The notes: generated by a model from the sequence alone, not told the origin. A stretch of DNA of 64,000 nt from Amycolatopsis sp. CA-128772 (GCF_002904295.1 NZ_PPHG01000074.1:1-64000); one strand, 5' to 3'; positions 29,555-39,183 are shown, counted from the first letter of the stretch. Translations and numbers: made by a program.

Positions 29555-30361
29555 TCACCGGTGGTCGCCCTCGGAAATCAGCTCGCGGTGCAGAACCTGC
29601 AGGTCGTCGCACGGTTCGACGCCCAGCTCGCCGGCCAGCCGCGTGCGGAGCCTGCGGTAGACGGCCATCGCGTCGGACCGCCGGCCGCTGCGGCCCAGTG
29701 CCCGCATCAGCTGCCCGTGCAGGGCTTCGTCGAGCGGGCTGCCGGTGGTCAGCGACCGCAGCTCGCCGATCAGCTCGCGGTGCCGCCCGCTGACGATCTC
29801 CGCTTCGATCCGCAGGTGCAGGACGCTGCGCCGCAGTTCGAGCAGCTCGGTCCGGTAGGCCGACAACACCGGTCCACAGTGGATGTTCGCCAGCGGCGGC
29901 CCGGACCAGAGGTCGAGCGCGGCGCGGCAGGCGTCGGCGGCACCCGCGTGGTCGCCGGCCGCCTGGCGCTCGAACCCCTGCTGCTGCAGCCGCACGAACC
30001 GGTGGATGTCCACTTGGGCCGGATCGATGTTGAAGGTGTACCCGGACTGCTTGGTGACCAGCAGCTTCTCGGCGTCCTCCGCGAGGTCGTTCTGCATGAT
30101 GCAGCGACGCAGGTGGTAGACGTAGGTGTGCAGGGTGGTCCGGACGGTGCGCGGCGGGTTGTCCGACCACAGCTCCCGGATCAGGGTGTCGATGTGTACC
30201 ATCTTGCCCGGGCGCATGACGAGCACGGCGAGCAGCGCCAGCACCTTCGGGGCGCTCGGCGCGTAGTCGACGCCCTCGCGCAGCACTTCCAGCGGGCCCA
30301 GCACGCTGAAGTGGACACCACCGTCGTACGGCTCGTCGGTTCGCTGCGGTTCGGAGTACAT
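29555..30361 (-). CDS. SARP family pathway-specific activator
   Basis: A 268-residue protein with an OmpR-like winged helix (FSVLGPLEVL at about 18-28, then LRELWSDNPPRTVRTTLHTYVYHLRR) followed by a bacterial transcriptional activation domain (about 100-260). The length is that of single-module SARPs such as ActII-ORF4. These proteins bind direct heptamer repeats ahead of biosynthetic promoters; three such repeats are visible before 55112. It is divergent from the AraC gene and is the best candidate for the cluster's activator. Confidence 0.87.
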   Translation of the reverse strand: MYSEPQRTDEPYDGGVHFSVLGPLEVLREGVDYAPSAPKVLALLAVLVMRPGKMVHIDTLIRELWSDNPPRTVRTTLHTYVYHLRRCIMQNDLAEDAEKLLVTKQSGYTFNIDPAQVDIHRFVRLQQQGFERQAAGDHAGAADACRAALDLWSGPPLANIHCGPVLSAYRTELLELRRSVLHLRIEAEIVSGRHRELIGELRSLTTGSPLDEALHGQLMRALGRSGRRSDAMAVYRRLRTRLAGELGVEPCDDLQVLHRELISEGDHR

Positions 30362-30854
30362 GGCTGGCCTCCAGCATCGTCAAGGCGTCCTCGCGCTCCC
30401 CAGGTCGTGCCGCGCGGGTCGGTGGACGGCCGAACTCCGGGCTTCTATCCGAATGTGACAGAGCGCCGACCCGGCGGCCAGTGAACCGCCCACCGGACCC
30501 GGCGTGGGTTCGTCCTGCCCCCGCATGCGTTCCGCAGGTTCCGGGGGTGCGCTACGCACCCGCCGCCATCTGGTGGAACCCGCCCCCCGCCGGGGCGCGG
30601 CCTCCCCGGATCGGACCAAACGCGCGTCCCGCGGGACCGCTGCCGATCATGGCCGCGGGTGTCCGGCACACCGCACCCGGGCGTTCCGCACGCGCCGGTC
30701 CGGGTGGACCACCCGCCCACGACCGGGTGTCCCGCGGACGGGTGAATCGGATCCCCGGTGTCCTCCATCGCTCGTCAATCGATCTCCGAGATACGGCGTC
30801 TTCCCTGACACGAGGAGAAGGAGAACTTCCACCAGGGGATTAGAGGTTGGACTG
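30362..30854. other. 493-bp divergent regulatory gap between SARP and AraC genes
   Basis: No credible protein gene is seen on either strand. The stretch holds the promoters for the leftward SARP and rightward AraC units. A short palindrome ATCTCCGAGAT (about 30781-30791) lies about 65 bp before the AraC start, and an aggagaaggag purine tract at about 30811-30825 precedes it. Confidence 0.5.
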
Positions 30855-31760
30855 ATGATGTTGCGCTCTATAGCGGCTGTCGGACACGGCAGCGAGTTCG
30901 ACGCTCCAGCCCGGGAGCCGGCGCTCGAGAGAGTGGACAGGTCGGTCCGGCCCGCGGTGCTGCAGGCCATCTCGTCGATCCGGGAGCGGTACTTCGAGCC
31001 GATCACGCTCGCCGACCTGGCGTCCGAAGTGTTCGTCAGCCGGTTCCACTTCTCCCGGATGTTCGCCGACGCCACCGGGGTGACGCCCGGCCGGTTCCTC
31101 ACCGCCGTGCGCCTCTTCGAAGCGAAGCGGCTGCTGCTGACGACGTCCCTGAACGTCTCCGACATCGTGTGCAGCGTCGGCTACAGCAGCGTCGGCACGT
31201 TCACCAGCCGGTTCTCGCGGGCGGTCGGGATGACGCCGACGCAGTACCGGGAACCGCAGGTCGCCGAGCTGCTCGTGGCGATCTCCCCGACGCTGCGGCG
31301 GCTGCCGCCGCTGCGGACGCTGCGCGCGGCCGGCCGCAACTGCGCGTCGCTGCAGGCGGGCACCGGCGAGCTGGCGATCCAGCTGGACCTGCCCGGGGGC
31401 GCGGCGCCGGCGGACACGCTGGTCGGGCTATTCGCCGACCCGGTGCCGCAGTGCGGCCCGGTCGCCTTCACCGGCATGGCGAACATGAACTCGGGCGAGC
31501 TGACCATCCACGGCGCACCGGCCGGGCAGTGGACCGCGATCGCGGTCGCGCAGCACCAGCCGGGCACCGCCGGGCCGCGGTTCTCGATCGCCTACTCGAC
31601 CGTCCACGTGGCACCGCACGGGCGCTCCGCCGCCCGGATCGGGCTGCGCGCGCCGGCGCCGACCGACGCCCCGATCGCGATCACGCTCGCGTCGAAGCAG
31701 TCGCCGTTCACCCAGCGCATGCTCGCCGCGGCCCGGCCGCACCTGCGCGCCGTCGCCTGA
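30855..31760 (+). CDS. AraC family transcriptional regulator
   Basis: A 301-residue protein. A short N-terminal lead is followed by the AraC DNA-binding domain at about 30-130 (SRFHFSRMFADATGVTPGRFL and CSVGYSSVGTFTSRFSRAVGMTP). The C-terminal 160 residues form an all-beta-looking domain with VGLFADPVPQCGPVAF, resembling the regulator at 19819-20568. ATG 30855 or 30858 follows AGAGG. It sits 28 bp before the first DUF1702 gene, so it may be read through into the enediyne operon. Confidence 0.84.
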   Translation: MMLRSIAAVGHGSEFDAPAREPALERVDRSVRPAVLQAISSIRERYFEPITLADLASEVFVSRFHFSRMFADATGVTPGRFLTAVRLFEAKRLLLTTSLNVSDIVCSVGYSSVGTFTSRFSRAVGMTPTQYREPQVAELLVAISPTLRRLPPLRTLRAAGRNCASLQAGTGELAIQLDLPGGAAPADTLVGLFADPVPQCGPVAFTGMANMNSGELTIHGAPAGQWTAIAVAQHQPGTAGPRFSIAYSTVHVAPHGRSAARIGLRAPAPTDAPIAITLASKQSPFTQRMLAAARPHLRAVA

Positions 31761-31788
31761 GCCACCGCCGACCAAGGGGCCAATCACG

Positions 31789-32784
31789 ATGTCCACCGTT
31801 ATCGGAGTTCTGCGCAAGCGTTTTCTCGCTCCATCGCTGGCGTCCGTCGGCTTCGCCGAACGCGGCTTCCCGGTCACCCACACCGACGCGACGGCCCGGC
31901 TGGAGGCGGTGCCGCAGGCGGTCATTTGCGGGTTCGAGTGGGCGGTCGAGGGCGCGTCGCTGTGGGAGGTCGAGCGCCGGCTCGCGCTGATCGAGCCGGA
32001 GCAGCGCGGGTTCGCCTACGAGGGCGCGACGATGGGCTACACCGTCCTCGACGCGATGCCCGGCGGCGGCCGCGACCGCACGCGCGCGCTGCTGGAGGGG
32101 CCGGCGCGCCCGTACATCTTCCTGACCTACATCGGGATCGGCTTCGCGATGGCGCGGCTGCCGCGGCCGCTGTGGAAGAACATCCTGCCGGAGCTGACCG
32201 GGGTGGCCTACCACCCGACGATGAGCTGGCTGGCCGTCGACGGCTACGGCTTCGACCGGGCCTACTTCGACACCGAAAAGTGGGTCGGCAGGCAGGCCGA
32301 GCCGGTGCCCTACCCGTGGGAAGGGCGGCCCGAGTACTTCGCCCGCGCCTTCGACCAGGGGGTCGGCCGGGCGCTCTGGTTCATCCACGGCGGCAACCCG
32401 GCCGCGGCCGCCGCCGCGGCGGGGCGGTTCGCCGAACACCGCCGGGCGGACCTGTGGAGCGGGATCGGGCTCGCCTCGACCTTCGCCGGCGGCGCCGACC
32501 AGCGCGGCCTGGCGATCCTGCGCCGCGCGGCGGGCGAGTACCACGACGAGCTCGCCCTGGGCGTGGTCTTCGCGGTCAAGGCGCGCACCTACGCCGCCTA
32601 CGTGCCCGCGCACACGCACCTCGCCGCCGAGGTGCTCACCGGCCACTCCGTGCAGCAGCTGCGGGACATCTCCGACCGGACCGAAGCCGCCGGCGGCGGC
32701 GACGGCGACCTTCCGATGTACGAGGTCTGGCGCGAGCGGATCCGGGCCGAATTCCGGCCCGACGCCCGCCGCCTGGCGAGCTGA
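31789..32784 (+). CDS. DUF1702 enediyne biosynthesis protein (UnbL-related), copy 1
   Basis: A 331-residue DUF1702 protein. The shared core reads FAYEGATMGYTVLD, GIGFAMARLPR, LAVDGYGFDRAYFDTEKWV and DQGVGRALWFI. Members occur almost only beside enediyne PKS genes and are thought to act in turning the PKS polyene into the enediyne core; the chemistry is not established. It is followed by a second DUF1702 gene 111 bp on, so the two probably correspond to the E2/E3 pair of known clusters. AAGGGG precedes the ATG. Confidence 0.83.
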   Translation: MSTVIGVLRKRFLAPSLASVGFAERGFPVTHTDATARLEAVPQAVICGFEWAVEGASLWEVERRLALIEPEQRGFAYEGATMGYTVLDAMPGGGRDRTRALLEGPARPYIFLTYIGIGFAMARLPRPLWKNILPELTGVAYHPTMSWLAVDGYGFDRAYFDTEKWVGRQAEPVPYPWEGRPEYFARAFDQGVGRALWFIHGGNPAAAAAAAGRFAEHRRADLWSGIGLASTFAGGADQRGLAILRRAAGEYHDELALGVVFAVKARTYAAYVPAHTHLAAEVLTGHSVQQLRDISDRTEAAGGGDGDLPMYEVWRERIRAEFRPDARRLAS

Positions 32785-32895
32785 ACCCCAGGTCCGCGGC
32801 CCGGCGGCAAACGTGGAGTAGAGCTGCCGGTGCGGAATCTGTGACCGTGGATGCATTCGGCCAAGAATTTATGCGACCCGTAAGGGGGAAGTGCG

Positions 32896-33879
32896 TTGGG
32901 CGACGGTTGGCGCGCGTTGAGGCGCCGCATCCTGACACCGGACGTCTCCGAGACGTCGCTGGACAAGCGTGGTTTCCACAAGAAGAGTCCGCAGGCTCAG
33001 GAATTGCTGGAAACGGTGGGGGAGAAGTTCCTGCTCGGCTACGCACACGCCGTGGAAGCGCGGACCCCCGCTCAGTGCGAAGAATGGCTGGGTCGCATTC
33101 CGGAACAGTTCCGCGGATTCGCCTACGAAGGCGCGGGAATGGGCTACGCGATGCTCGACGGGCTGCCCTTCGGCGGCCGGAAGCACATCGACGACTTCGT
33201 GGCCGGACCCGGCGGGACGCAGCAGCACTACATCATCCTGGTCGGCGTCGGCTGGGCGATGGCGCGGCTACCGCGCTTCGCGTGGCCGAAGGCGGACCGG
33301 TTCGACCCGCTGCTGCGCTGGCTGGTGCTCGACGGCTACGGCTTCCACCAGGCGTACTTCAAGACCGAGAAGTACGTGCGGCAGCAGTACCAGGAGCCGG
33401 GCTTCCCGTGGCCGTCGCGGCAGTACAGCAGCTACTCGCTACGGGCCATGGACCAGGGCATCGGCCGCGCGCTGTGGTTCATCTGCGGCACCGACGTCGA
33501 CCTGGTGACGAAGACCATCGCCGGGTTCGACCCGGCCCGCCACGGTGACCTGTACGCCGGGGTCGGGCTGGCGTCGACCTACGCGTGCGGGGTCGCCGAA
33601 GCCGAGCTGGTCGAGCTCGCCGAGCGCGCGGGCAAGCACCGCGGGCAGCTCGCCCAGGGCAGTGCCTTCGCGGCCGACGCCCGGGTGCGCGGCGGCGTGC
33701 TGATCCCCCAGACCGAGGTCGCCACGCGGGCGATCTGCGGGCTGCCCGCCGAGCGCGCGGCGGCGATCACCCAGGAAGTGCGCCCGGCGGAGGTCGTCGA
33801 CGGCGAGCTCCCGGCATTCGAGGCCTGGCGGCAGCGGATCGCCGGCGAAGTGCTGACCCATGGAAGAGTGAACCAATGA
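32896..33879 (+). CDS. DUF1702 enediyne biosynthesis protein (UnbL-related), copy 2
   Basis: A 327-residue paralogue of the preceding gene with FAYEGAGMGYAMLDGLP, GVGWAMARLPR, LVLDGYGFHQAYFKTEKYV and DQGIGRALWFI. The TTG start follows AGGGGGAA by 5 nt. Its stop overlaps the UnbV start (ATGA), so it is translationally coupled to the unbV-unbU part of the cassette. Two DUF1702 copies may form a heteromer, which is inference. Confidence 0.83.
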   Translation: MGDGWRALRRRILTPDVSETSLDKRGFHKKSPQAQELLETVGEKFLLGYAHAVEARTPAQCEEWLGRIPEQFRGFAYEGAGMGYAMLDGLPFGGRKHIDDFVAGPGGTQQHYIILVGVGWAMARLPRFAWPKADRFDPLLRWLVLDGYGFHQAYFKTEKYVRQQYQEPGFPWPSRQYSSYSLRAMDQGIGRALWFICGTDVDLVTKTIAGFDPARHGDLYAGVGLASTYACGVAEAELVELAERAGKHRGQLAQGSAFAADARVRGGVLIPQTEVATRAICGLPAERAAAITQEVRPAEVVDGELPAFEAWRQRIAGEVLTHGRVNQ

Positions 33880-35849
33880 CCGCGACCACACGCTGGCTGC
33901 GTCGGCAGCTCGCGGGCATCGTGGCGATCGCGCTGGTGCTGACGTTGTTCTTCGTCGCGCGCCTGCCGAGCGTCTCGGCCGCCGAGCAGGACCAGCTGGC
34001 AGGCAAGTTCCAGTTCACCCCGATGACGATCGCGTTGCCGGCGGCGGCGAAGTCGCAGTACGTCCGGACGCTGAACAAGCAGTACGAGCACATCTCGGCC
34101 TGGATGTCCTCGACCGGTGCCGCCATCGCGATGAACGACCTCGACGGTGACGGCCTGGCCAACGACATCTGCCTGGTCGACCCGCGCAGCGACCAGGTCG
34201 TCGTGACGCCGGCGCCCGGCAAGGGGCAGGGCCGCTACGCCCCGTTCGCCCTCGACCCGGCGCCGCTGCCGACGTGGGACTACCTGGCCCCGATGGGCTG
34301 CGTCCCCGGCGACTTCAACGAAGACGGCCGGATGGACGTCCTGGTCTACTACTGGGGCCGCACCCCGGTGGTGTTCCTGCAGAAGGCCGGCGCCACCAAG
34401 CTCGCCCCCTCGGCCTACGCGCCGGCCGAGCTCGTGCCGGGCAGCAAGCGCGGCCCGGACGGCAAGTACAACGGCCCGCTGTGGAACAGCAACGCGGCCA
34501 CCATCGGCGACTTCGACGGCGACGGGCACGTGGACGTCTTCGTCGGCAACTACTTCCCGGACAGCAAGGTGCTGGACCCGAACGCCGACGGCGGCATCAC
34601 GATGAACCAGTCGATGTCGCACGCGAAGAACGGCGGCGGCAAGTACCTCTACCGCTGGACCGGCGCCACCGCGGGGACGAGCCCGACCGCGTCGTTCGCC
34701 GACGCCTCGGACGCGATCCCGGCCGGCGACCGCACCGGCTGGACGCTGGGGGCCAGCGCCACCGACATCGACGCCGACGGCCTGCCCGAGCTCTACATCG
34801 CCAACGACTTCGGGCACGACCACCTGCTCTACAACAAATCGACGCCAGGGCACGTGGCGTTCGGCGAGGTCACCGGGGTCCGCGGGGTCACCGAACCGAA
34901 GTCGAAGGTGCTCGGCAACGACTCGTTCAAGGGCATGGGCGTCGACTTCGGCGACTTCAACCACGACGGCCTGTACGACATCTTCGTCTCCAACATCACC
35001 ACCTCGTGGGGTGTCGAAGAGTCGAACCTCCAGTTCGTCAACACCGCCAAGGACCTGACCGACCTGCGCACGCAGCTGAAGGACGGCGTGGCCCCGTTCC
35101 ACGACGAGAGCGGCGACACGCGGACGGCGTGGTCCGGCTGGGGCTGGGACCCCAAGATCGAGGACTTCAACAACAGCGGTGACGTCCAGATCGCCCAGGC
35201 GACCGGGTTCATCAAGGGCCAGGTCAACCGGTGGCCGCAGCTGCAGGAGCTGGCGGTGGCCAACGACGGCATGACGTCCAACCCGTTCTGGTGGCCGAAC
35301 GCCCGGCCCGGCGACGACCTCGCCGGTGACCAGACGCTGCACTTCTTCGTCAAGCGCTCGGACGGCACCTACGTCGACCTCGCGCCGAAGCTCGGCCTGG
35401 CCGTCCCGGTGCCCACCCGTGGCATCGGCGTCGGCGACGCGGACGGGGACGGCCTGCCCGAGTTCGCCGTCGCGCGGCAGTGGGAGCAGCCCGTCTTCTA
35501 CCACAACGACAGCCCGAAGACCGGCAAGTTCCTGCAGCTGAAACTGAGCACCGACGCTCCCGTGGCGCCGGGCCCGCTGCCTTCGGCCGGTTCGCCGGCG
35601 ATCGGCGCCGAGGTCACGGTGACCGCCGCGGACGGCAAGAAGTACGTGGGCCGCGTCGACGGCAGCAGCGGGCACGCCGGCCGCCGCAGCTTCGACGTCC
35701 AGATCGGGCTGGGCGAGAACGTCTCCGGTCCGCTCGCCGTGCACCTGCAGTGGCGGGACCGCACCGGGCAGCTGCGCACGCAGGACCTGCAGCTCGCCCC
35801 CGGCTGCCACATGTTCCAGCTCGGTACCCAGGCGAAGGAAGAGATGTGA
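33876..35849 (+). CDS. unbV: UnbV-type enediyne protein (FG-GAP repeats, ASPIC/UnbV domain)
   Basis: A 657-residue exported or membrane-anchored protein: a hydrophobic segment at about 12-32 (AGIVAIALVLTLFFVARLP) then FG-GAP/VCBS calcium-type repeats (DLDGDGLAND, DFNEDGRMDV, DFDGDGHVDV, DIDADGLPEL, DFNHDGLYDI, DADGDGLPEF). The last 110 residues are the ASPIC/UnbV domain. It is part of the minimal set conserved with enediyne PKS genes (E4 in C-1027 naming, from memory). The biochemical role is unknown. Confidence 0.9.
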   Translation: MTATTRWLRRQLAGIVAIALVLTLFFVARLPSVSAAEQDQLAGKFQFTPMTIALPAAAKSQYVRTLNKQYEHISAWMSSTGAAIAMNDLDGDGLANDICLVDPRSDQVVVTPAPGKGQGRYAPFALDPAPLPTWDYLAPMGCVPGDFNEDGRMDVLVYYWGRTPVVFLQKAGATKLAPSAYAPAELVPGSKRGPDGKYNGPLWNSNAATIGDFDGDGHVDVFVGNYFPDSKVLDPNADGGITMNQSMSHAKNGGGKYLYRWTGATAGTSPTASFADASDAIPAGDRTGWTLGASATDIDADGLPELYIANDFGHDHLLYNKSTPGHVAFGEVTGVRGVTEPKSKVLGNDSFKGMGVDFGDFNHDGLYDIFVSNITTSWGVEESNLQFVNTAKDLTDLRTQLKDGVAPFHDESGDTRTAWSGWGWDPKIEDFNNSGDVQIAQATGFIKGQVNRWPQLQELAVANDGMTSNPFWWPNARPGDDLAGDQTLHFFVKRSDGTYVDLAPKLGLAVPVPTRGIGVGDADGDGLPEFAVARQWEQPVFYHNDSPKTGKFLQLKLSTDAPVAPGPLPSAGSPAIGAEVTVTAADGKKYVGRVDGSSGHAGRRSFDVQIGLGENVSGPLAVHLQWRDRTGQLRTQDLQLAPGCHMFQLGTQAKEEM

Positions 35850-35853
35850 CGTC

Positions 35854-36852
35854 ATGGCGACGCCCATAACGACCAAAGTGGACACTGCCCCGCCGAAGCG
35901 GACCAACAAGGTCATCACGGCCCTGCGCCGCTTCGCCATCTCGATCACGATCTTCAACATCCTCGGCTACACCGTGCTCGGCTTCGAGCAGCCGTGGCTG
36001 TACCCGTTCGTCGCCGTGGGGGTCGCGTACACCACGGAGATCCTGCTGGAGATCATCAACGCCCGGGTCACCCACCGCGAGGTGCGGTTCCGCGGCAACG
36101 GGTTCCGGGGCCTGGTCGAGTTCCTGTTCCCGGCGCACATCAGCGGCCTGGCGCTGAACATGCTGACCTACGTCAACGACCACATCTGGGCGATGATCTT
36201 CGGCGTGGTCGTCGCGGTCGGCGCGAAGTGGGTGCTGCAGGCGCCGGTGTACGGCCGGCTGCGGCACTACATGAACCCGTCGAACTTCGGCATCACGATC
36301 ATGCTGCTGGTGTTCCCGTGGGTCAACATGACCCCGCCGTACCACTTCTCGGAGAAGGTCGACACCTGGGTCGGCTGGCTGATCGTGGCGGTCATCCTGA
36401 TTTCGGGCACGGTGCTCAACTCGCTGCTGACCGGCCGGATGTGGCTGATCTTCGGCTGGTTGTCCTTCTTCGTCGTCCAGGCGTTCCTGCGCGGCGCGCT
36501 CTTCGGCACGTCCATCCCGGGCGCGCTGGCGATGGGCACCGGGATCGCGTTCGTGCTCTACACGAACTACATGGTGACCGACCCGGGCACGTCGCCCTCG
36601 AAGCCGGTTTCGCAGTTCGCCTTCGGGGCCGGGATCGCGATGATGTACGGGTTCTTCACCGCCGCGCACATCGCCTACGGGCTGTTCTTCGCCACCGCTT
36701 CGGTGTGCCTGATCCGCGGGATGTACCTGTGGGGCCTGCACTTCTCGAACAAGGCGCGGATCAAGTTCGAGGCCGAGCAGGCGGCGCAGAAGGTGCAGCT
36801 CGCCGCGGCACCGCCGGCGCCGTCCGGTGACGAAAAGCCCTTGGCGGCGTGA
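35854..36852 (+). CDS. unbU: UnbU-type enediyne membrane protein (RnfD/NqrB-like)
   Basis: A 332-residue protein with about eight to ten transmembrane helices, starting 4 bp after unbV. Motifs NPSNFGITIMLL and VTDPGTSPSKP resemble RnfD/NqrB subunits, where the threonine carries covalent FMN in the related pumps. UnbU is one of the genes conserved in all enediyne clusters (E5 type) and may take part in electron transfer to core-forming enzymes or export; this is inference. Confidence 0.88.
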   Translation: MATPITTKVDTAPPKRTNKVITALRRFAISITIFNILGYTVLGFEQPWLYPFVAVGVAYTTEILLEIINARVTHREVRFRGNGFRGLVEFLFPAHISGLALNMLTYVNDHIWAMIFGVVVAVGAKWVLQAPVYGRLRHYMNPSNFGITIMLLVFPWVNMTPPYHFSEKVDTWVGWLIVAVILISGTVLNSLLTGRMWLIFGWLSFFVVQAFLRGALFGTSIPGALAMGTGIAFVLYTNYMVTDPGTSPSKPVSQFAFGAGIAMMYGFFTAAHIAYGLFFATASVCLIRGMYLWGLHFSNKARIKFEAEQAAQKVQLAAAPPAPSGDEKPLAA

Positions 36853-36890
36853 CCGCTCTACTGTGGACAGTCTGGTGAGGAGGTAGGCCG

Positions 36891-37448
36891 GTGGCAAGCG
36901 AAGAAGAGGTCCAGGTGCTGACCCTGGAGGCGTACGCCGACACGATCGTGCCGGGGGAGAAGCGGTACCCGGAGGACCGCGCCGTGGCGGGGGCCGCACC
37001 CGGGCCCGGCGCGGTGGAGGCGGGTGCGCTCGAACTGCTCAACTACGACGCCACCGGCATCACCGCCGGCCTGCCCTACCTGGTGCAGTCGCTCAACGAC
37101 CACGCGAAGTCGTACGCGGGGGAGGTCGAGCTGGAGCTCGACACCGACCTCCCGCCGTTCGTCGCGTTGCCGTACGAGCACCGGCGGGCCCTGGTGACCC
37201 GGCTGACCAAGCCGGGGCACCCGGAGAAGGAGGGGTGGGTGAGCCTGGCCCTGTTCTGCAACATGGCCTTCGACACCGCCCCGCACCGGCACACCAAGGA
37301 GGCCCTGGAGAACGGGCACCCCGGGTTGCTCGCCCTCGGCTACCGCCTCCCGGACGACGACGGGCTGTGGCGGTTCCCGAAGTTCTCCTACGGCCGCAAG
37401 CTGGCCGATCTCCATCCCGACACCACACCTTCGGGGAGCCCGGCATGA
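36891..37448 (+). CDS. Small partner protein of GMC oxidoreductase (DUF5987 / GDH subunit 3-like)
   Basis: A 185-residue soluble protein from a GTG start with GAGGAGG before it. LEAYADTIVPG at about 9-19 resembles the start of gluconate-2-dehydrogenase subunit 3-like partners. The gene overlaps the GMC oxidoreductase start (ATGA), which supports a two-subunit enzyme. Similar small genes occur in other enediyne clusters. The role in catalysis is not known. Confidence 0.65.
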   Translation: MASEEEVQVLTLEAYADTIVPGEKRYPEDRAVAGAAPGPGAVEAGALELLNYDATGITAGLPYLVQSLNDHAKSYAGEVELELDTDLPPFVALPYEHRRALVTRLTKPGHPEKEGWVSLALFCNMAFDTAPHRHTKEALENGHPGLLALGYRLPDDDGLWRFPKFSYGRKLADLHPDTTPSGSPA

Positions 37449-39097
37449 GTGCCATCGAGAAGACCGACGTCGTCATCGTCGGGAGCGGCTTCGGCGGCTC
37501 GATCCCGGCGTACCACCTCGCGGCGGGCGGCGCGAAGGTCGTCGTGCTCGAACGCGGGCCGTGGCTGGCCGCGGAGGACTTCGAGCACGACTACCTGCTG
37601 GGTTCGTCCTACACGCGGGTGTTCGACTTCGTCGCCGGCGAGGGGATGAGCGTGCTCGGCGGCAACTGCGTCGGGGGCGGCAGCGTGGTGTACTTCGCCG
37701 CGATGCCGCGGGCGCCGAAGTTCGTCTTCGACCGGCACGGCAGCATCGGCCGCCGGATGTGGCCGGCGGAGATCAGCCGGGACTCCCTCGAGCCGTGGTA
37801 CGACCGGGTGGACGAGTCGATCCCGGTGTCCAAACAGGACTGGAACGACGTCTCGTACGCCGGTGGGCTGTGGGCCGCGGCCTGCAACCACTCGGGCCGC
37901 ACGGCGAACCCGGCCCCGGTGGCCGTGGACAACGACCGGTGCACCAACTGCAACTTCCAGATGGCGGGCTGCCGGTTCGACGCGAAGCGGTCGATGCTGA
38001 CCAACTACCTTCCCGCCGCGCTGGCGCACGGCGCGCAGATCCGGCCGCTGCACGAGGTGGAGCGGCTGGAGCGCACCGAGGACGGCGGCTACCGCGTCCA
38101 CTTCGACCTGATCGACGAAGAGGACTACCGGATCCACACCGGGTCCGGGGTGATCGAGGCGAAGATCGTCATCATCGCCGCCGGGGCCGGCGCGACGCCG
38201 GTGATCCTGCAGCGTTCCGAGGCGGCGCTGGGCACCATGCCGCACGGCGTCGGCCGGTACTTCTCCGGCAACGGCGAGCGGCTGAACACCGCGATCATCG
38301 ACGAGGACCGGGTGCGCGAGGTGCTCGGGCTGTCCCGTGAGGACGGTGCCGTCTACGCGGCCAACCACATCGGCAAGGGCCCGACGGTGGCGAACTGGGA
38401 CAAGCTCGACGGCTCGCTGCCGGAGTACGAGCGGTACTCGCTGGAGCAGCTGTACTTCCCGCCCGGGCTCGGCACGATCCTCGCGCAGGCCCCCGGCGGC
38501 GAGGAGCCGCGCTGGTTCGGCGCGGAGAAGAAGCAGATCCTCGAGAAGTGGGCCAACTGGCTGACGATCTTCCTGATGACCGAGGACGACAACGAGGGTG
38601 TCTTCGGCACCCCGCCGCCGACCGGCAACGCCTACCGCATCTCGCAGCAGATGCTCGGCCGCGGGCCGCTGCGCTACGAGCCGACGGCGAACACCCTGCG
38701 CGGCTGGGCGCTGGCGGACGCGGACTGCAAGGCGATCATCGAGAAGGACGGCCTGGCGAAGGTGTCGCCGTGGACCAACGACGTCGTCGGCGCGTACACC
38801 GTGCACCCGCTGGCGTCCTGCCGGATCGGCGACGACCCGGCGACCTCGGCCCTGCACCCCAGCCACGAGCTGCGCGACCACGCGGGCATCTTCGTGACCG
38901 ACAGCGCGTCGGTGCCCGGGGCGCTCACGGTGAACCCGGCCATGACGATCGCGGCGCTGGCCGAACGGGCCGTCCCGGGCATCGTCCGGGCGCTGCAGGA
39001 GCGCGGGGTCGACGTCAAGTACGGCGCCCCGGCGCCCGACGGGTCCATCACCGGCCGCCGCGCGGTGTCCAAACTGGACCTGGTGGCCGGCAACTGA
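37445..39097 (+). CDS. GMC-type FAD oxidoreductase (enediyne E9-like)
   Basis: A 550-residue flavoenzyme. The Rossmann motif VVIVGSGFGGSIPAYHLA lies at about 9-26, the GMC signature LGGNCVGGGSVVYFA follows at about 71-85, and the C-terminal FAD loop TDSASVPGALTVNPAMTIAALAERA lies near 490-515. A ferredoxin-like CTNCNFQMAGC stretch is seen at about 163-173. Such an oxidoreductase (E9) is common in nine-membered enediyne clusters. It is coupled to the small subunit upstream and followed by hairpins ending this operon segment. Confidence 0.82.
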   Translation: MSAIEKTDVVIVGSGFGGSIPAYHLAAGGAKVVVLERGPWLAAEDFEHDYLLGSSYTRVFDFVAGEGMSVLGGNCVGGGSVVYFAAMPRAPKFVFDRHGSIGRRMWPAEISRDSLEPWYDRVDESIPVSKQDWNDVSYAGGLWAAACNHSGRTANPAPVAVDNDRCTNCNFQMAGCRFDAKRSMLTNYLPAALAHGAQIRPLHEVERLERTEDGGYRVHFDLIDEEDYRIHTGSGVIEAKIVIIAAGAGATPVILQRSEAALGTMPHGVGRYFSGNGERLNTAIIDEDRVREVLGLSREDGAVYAANHIGKGPTVANWDKLDGSLPEYERYSLEQLYFPPGLGTILAQAPGGEEPRWFGAEKKQILEKWANWLTIFLMTEDDNEGVFGTPPPTGNAYRISQQMLGRGPLRYEPTANTLRGWALADADCKAIIEKDGLAKVSPWTNDVVGAYTVHPLASCRIGDDPATSALHPSHELRDHAGIFVTDSASVPGALTVNPAMTIAALAERAVPGIVRALQERGVDVKYGAPAPDGSITGRRAVSKLDLVAGN

Positions 39098-39183
39098 TCG
39101 AAGCCGGGTGCGGCGCCCGCCGCGCCCGGCAGGAGAAGACCCCGGTCGTCGCGGCAGGTGACGATCGGAAGGCAGATCGGGCG

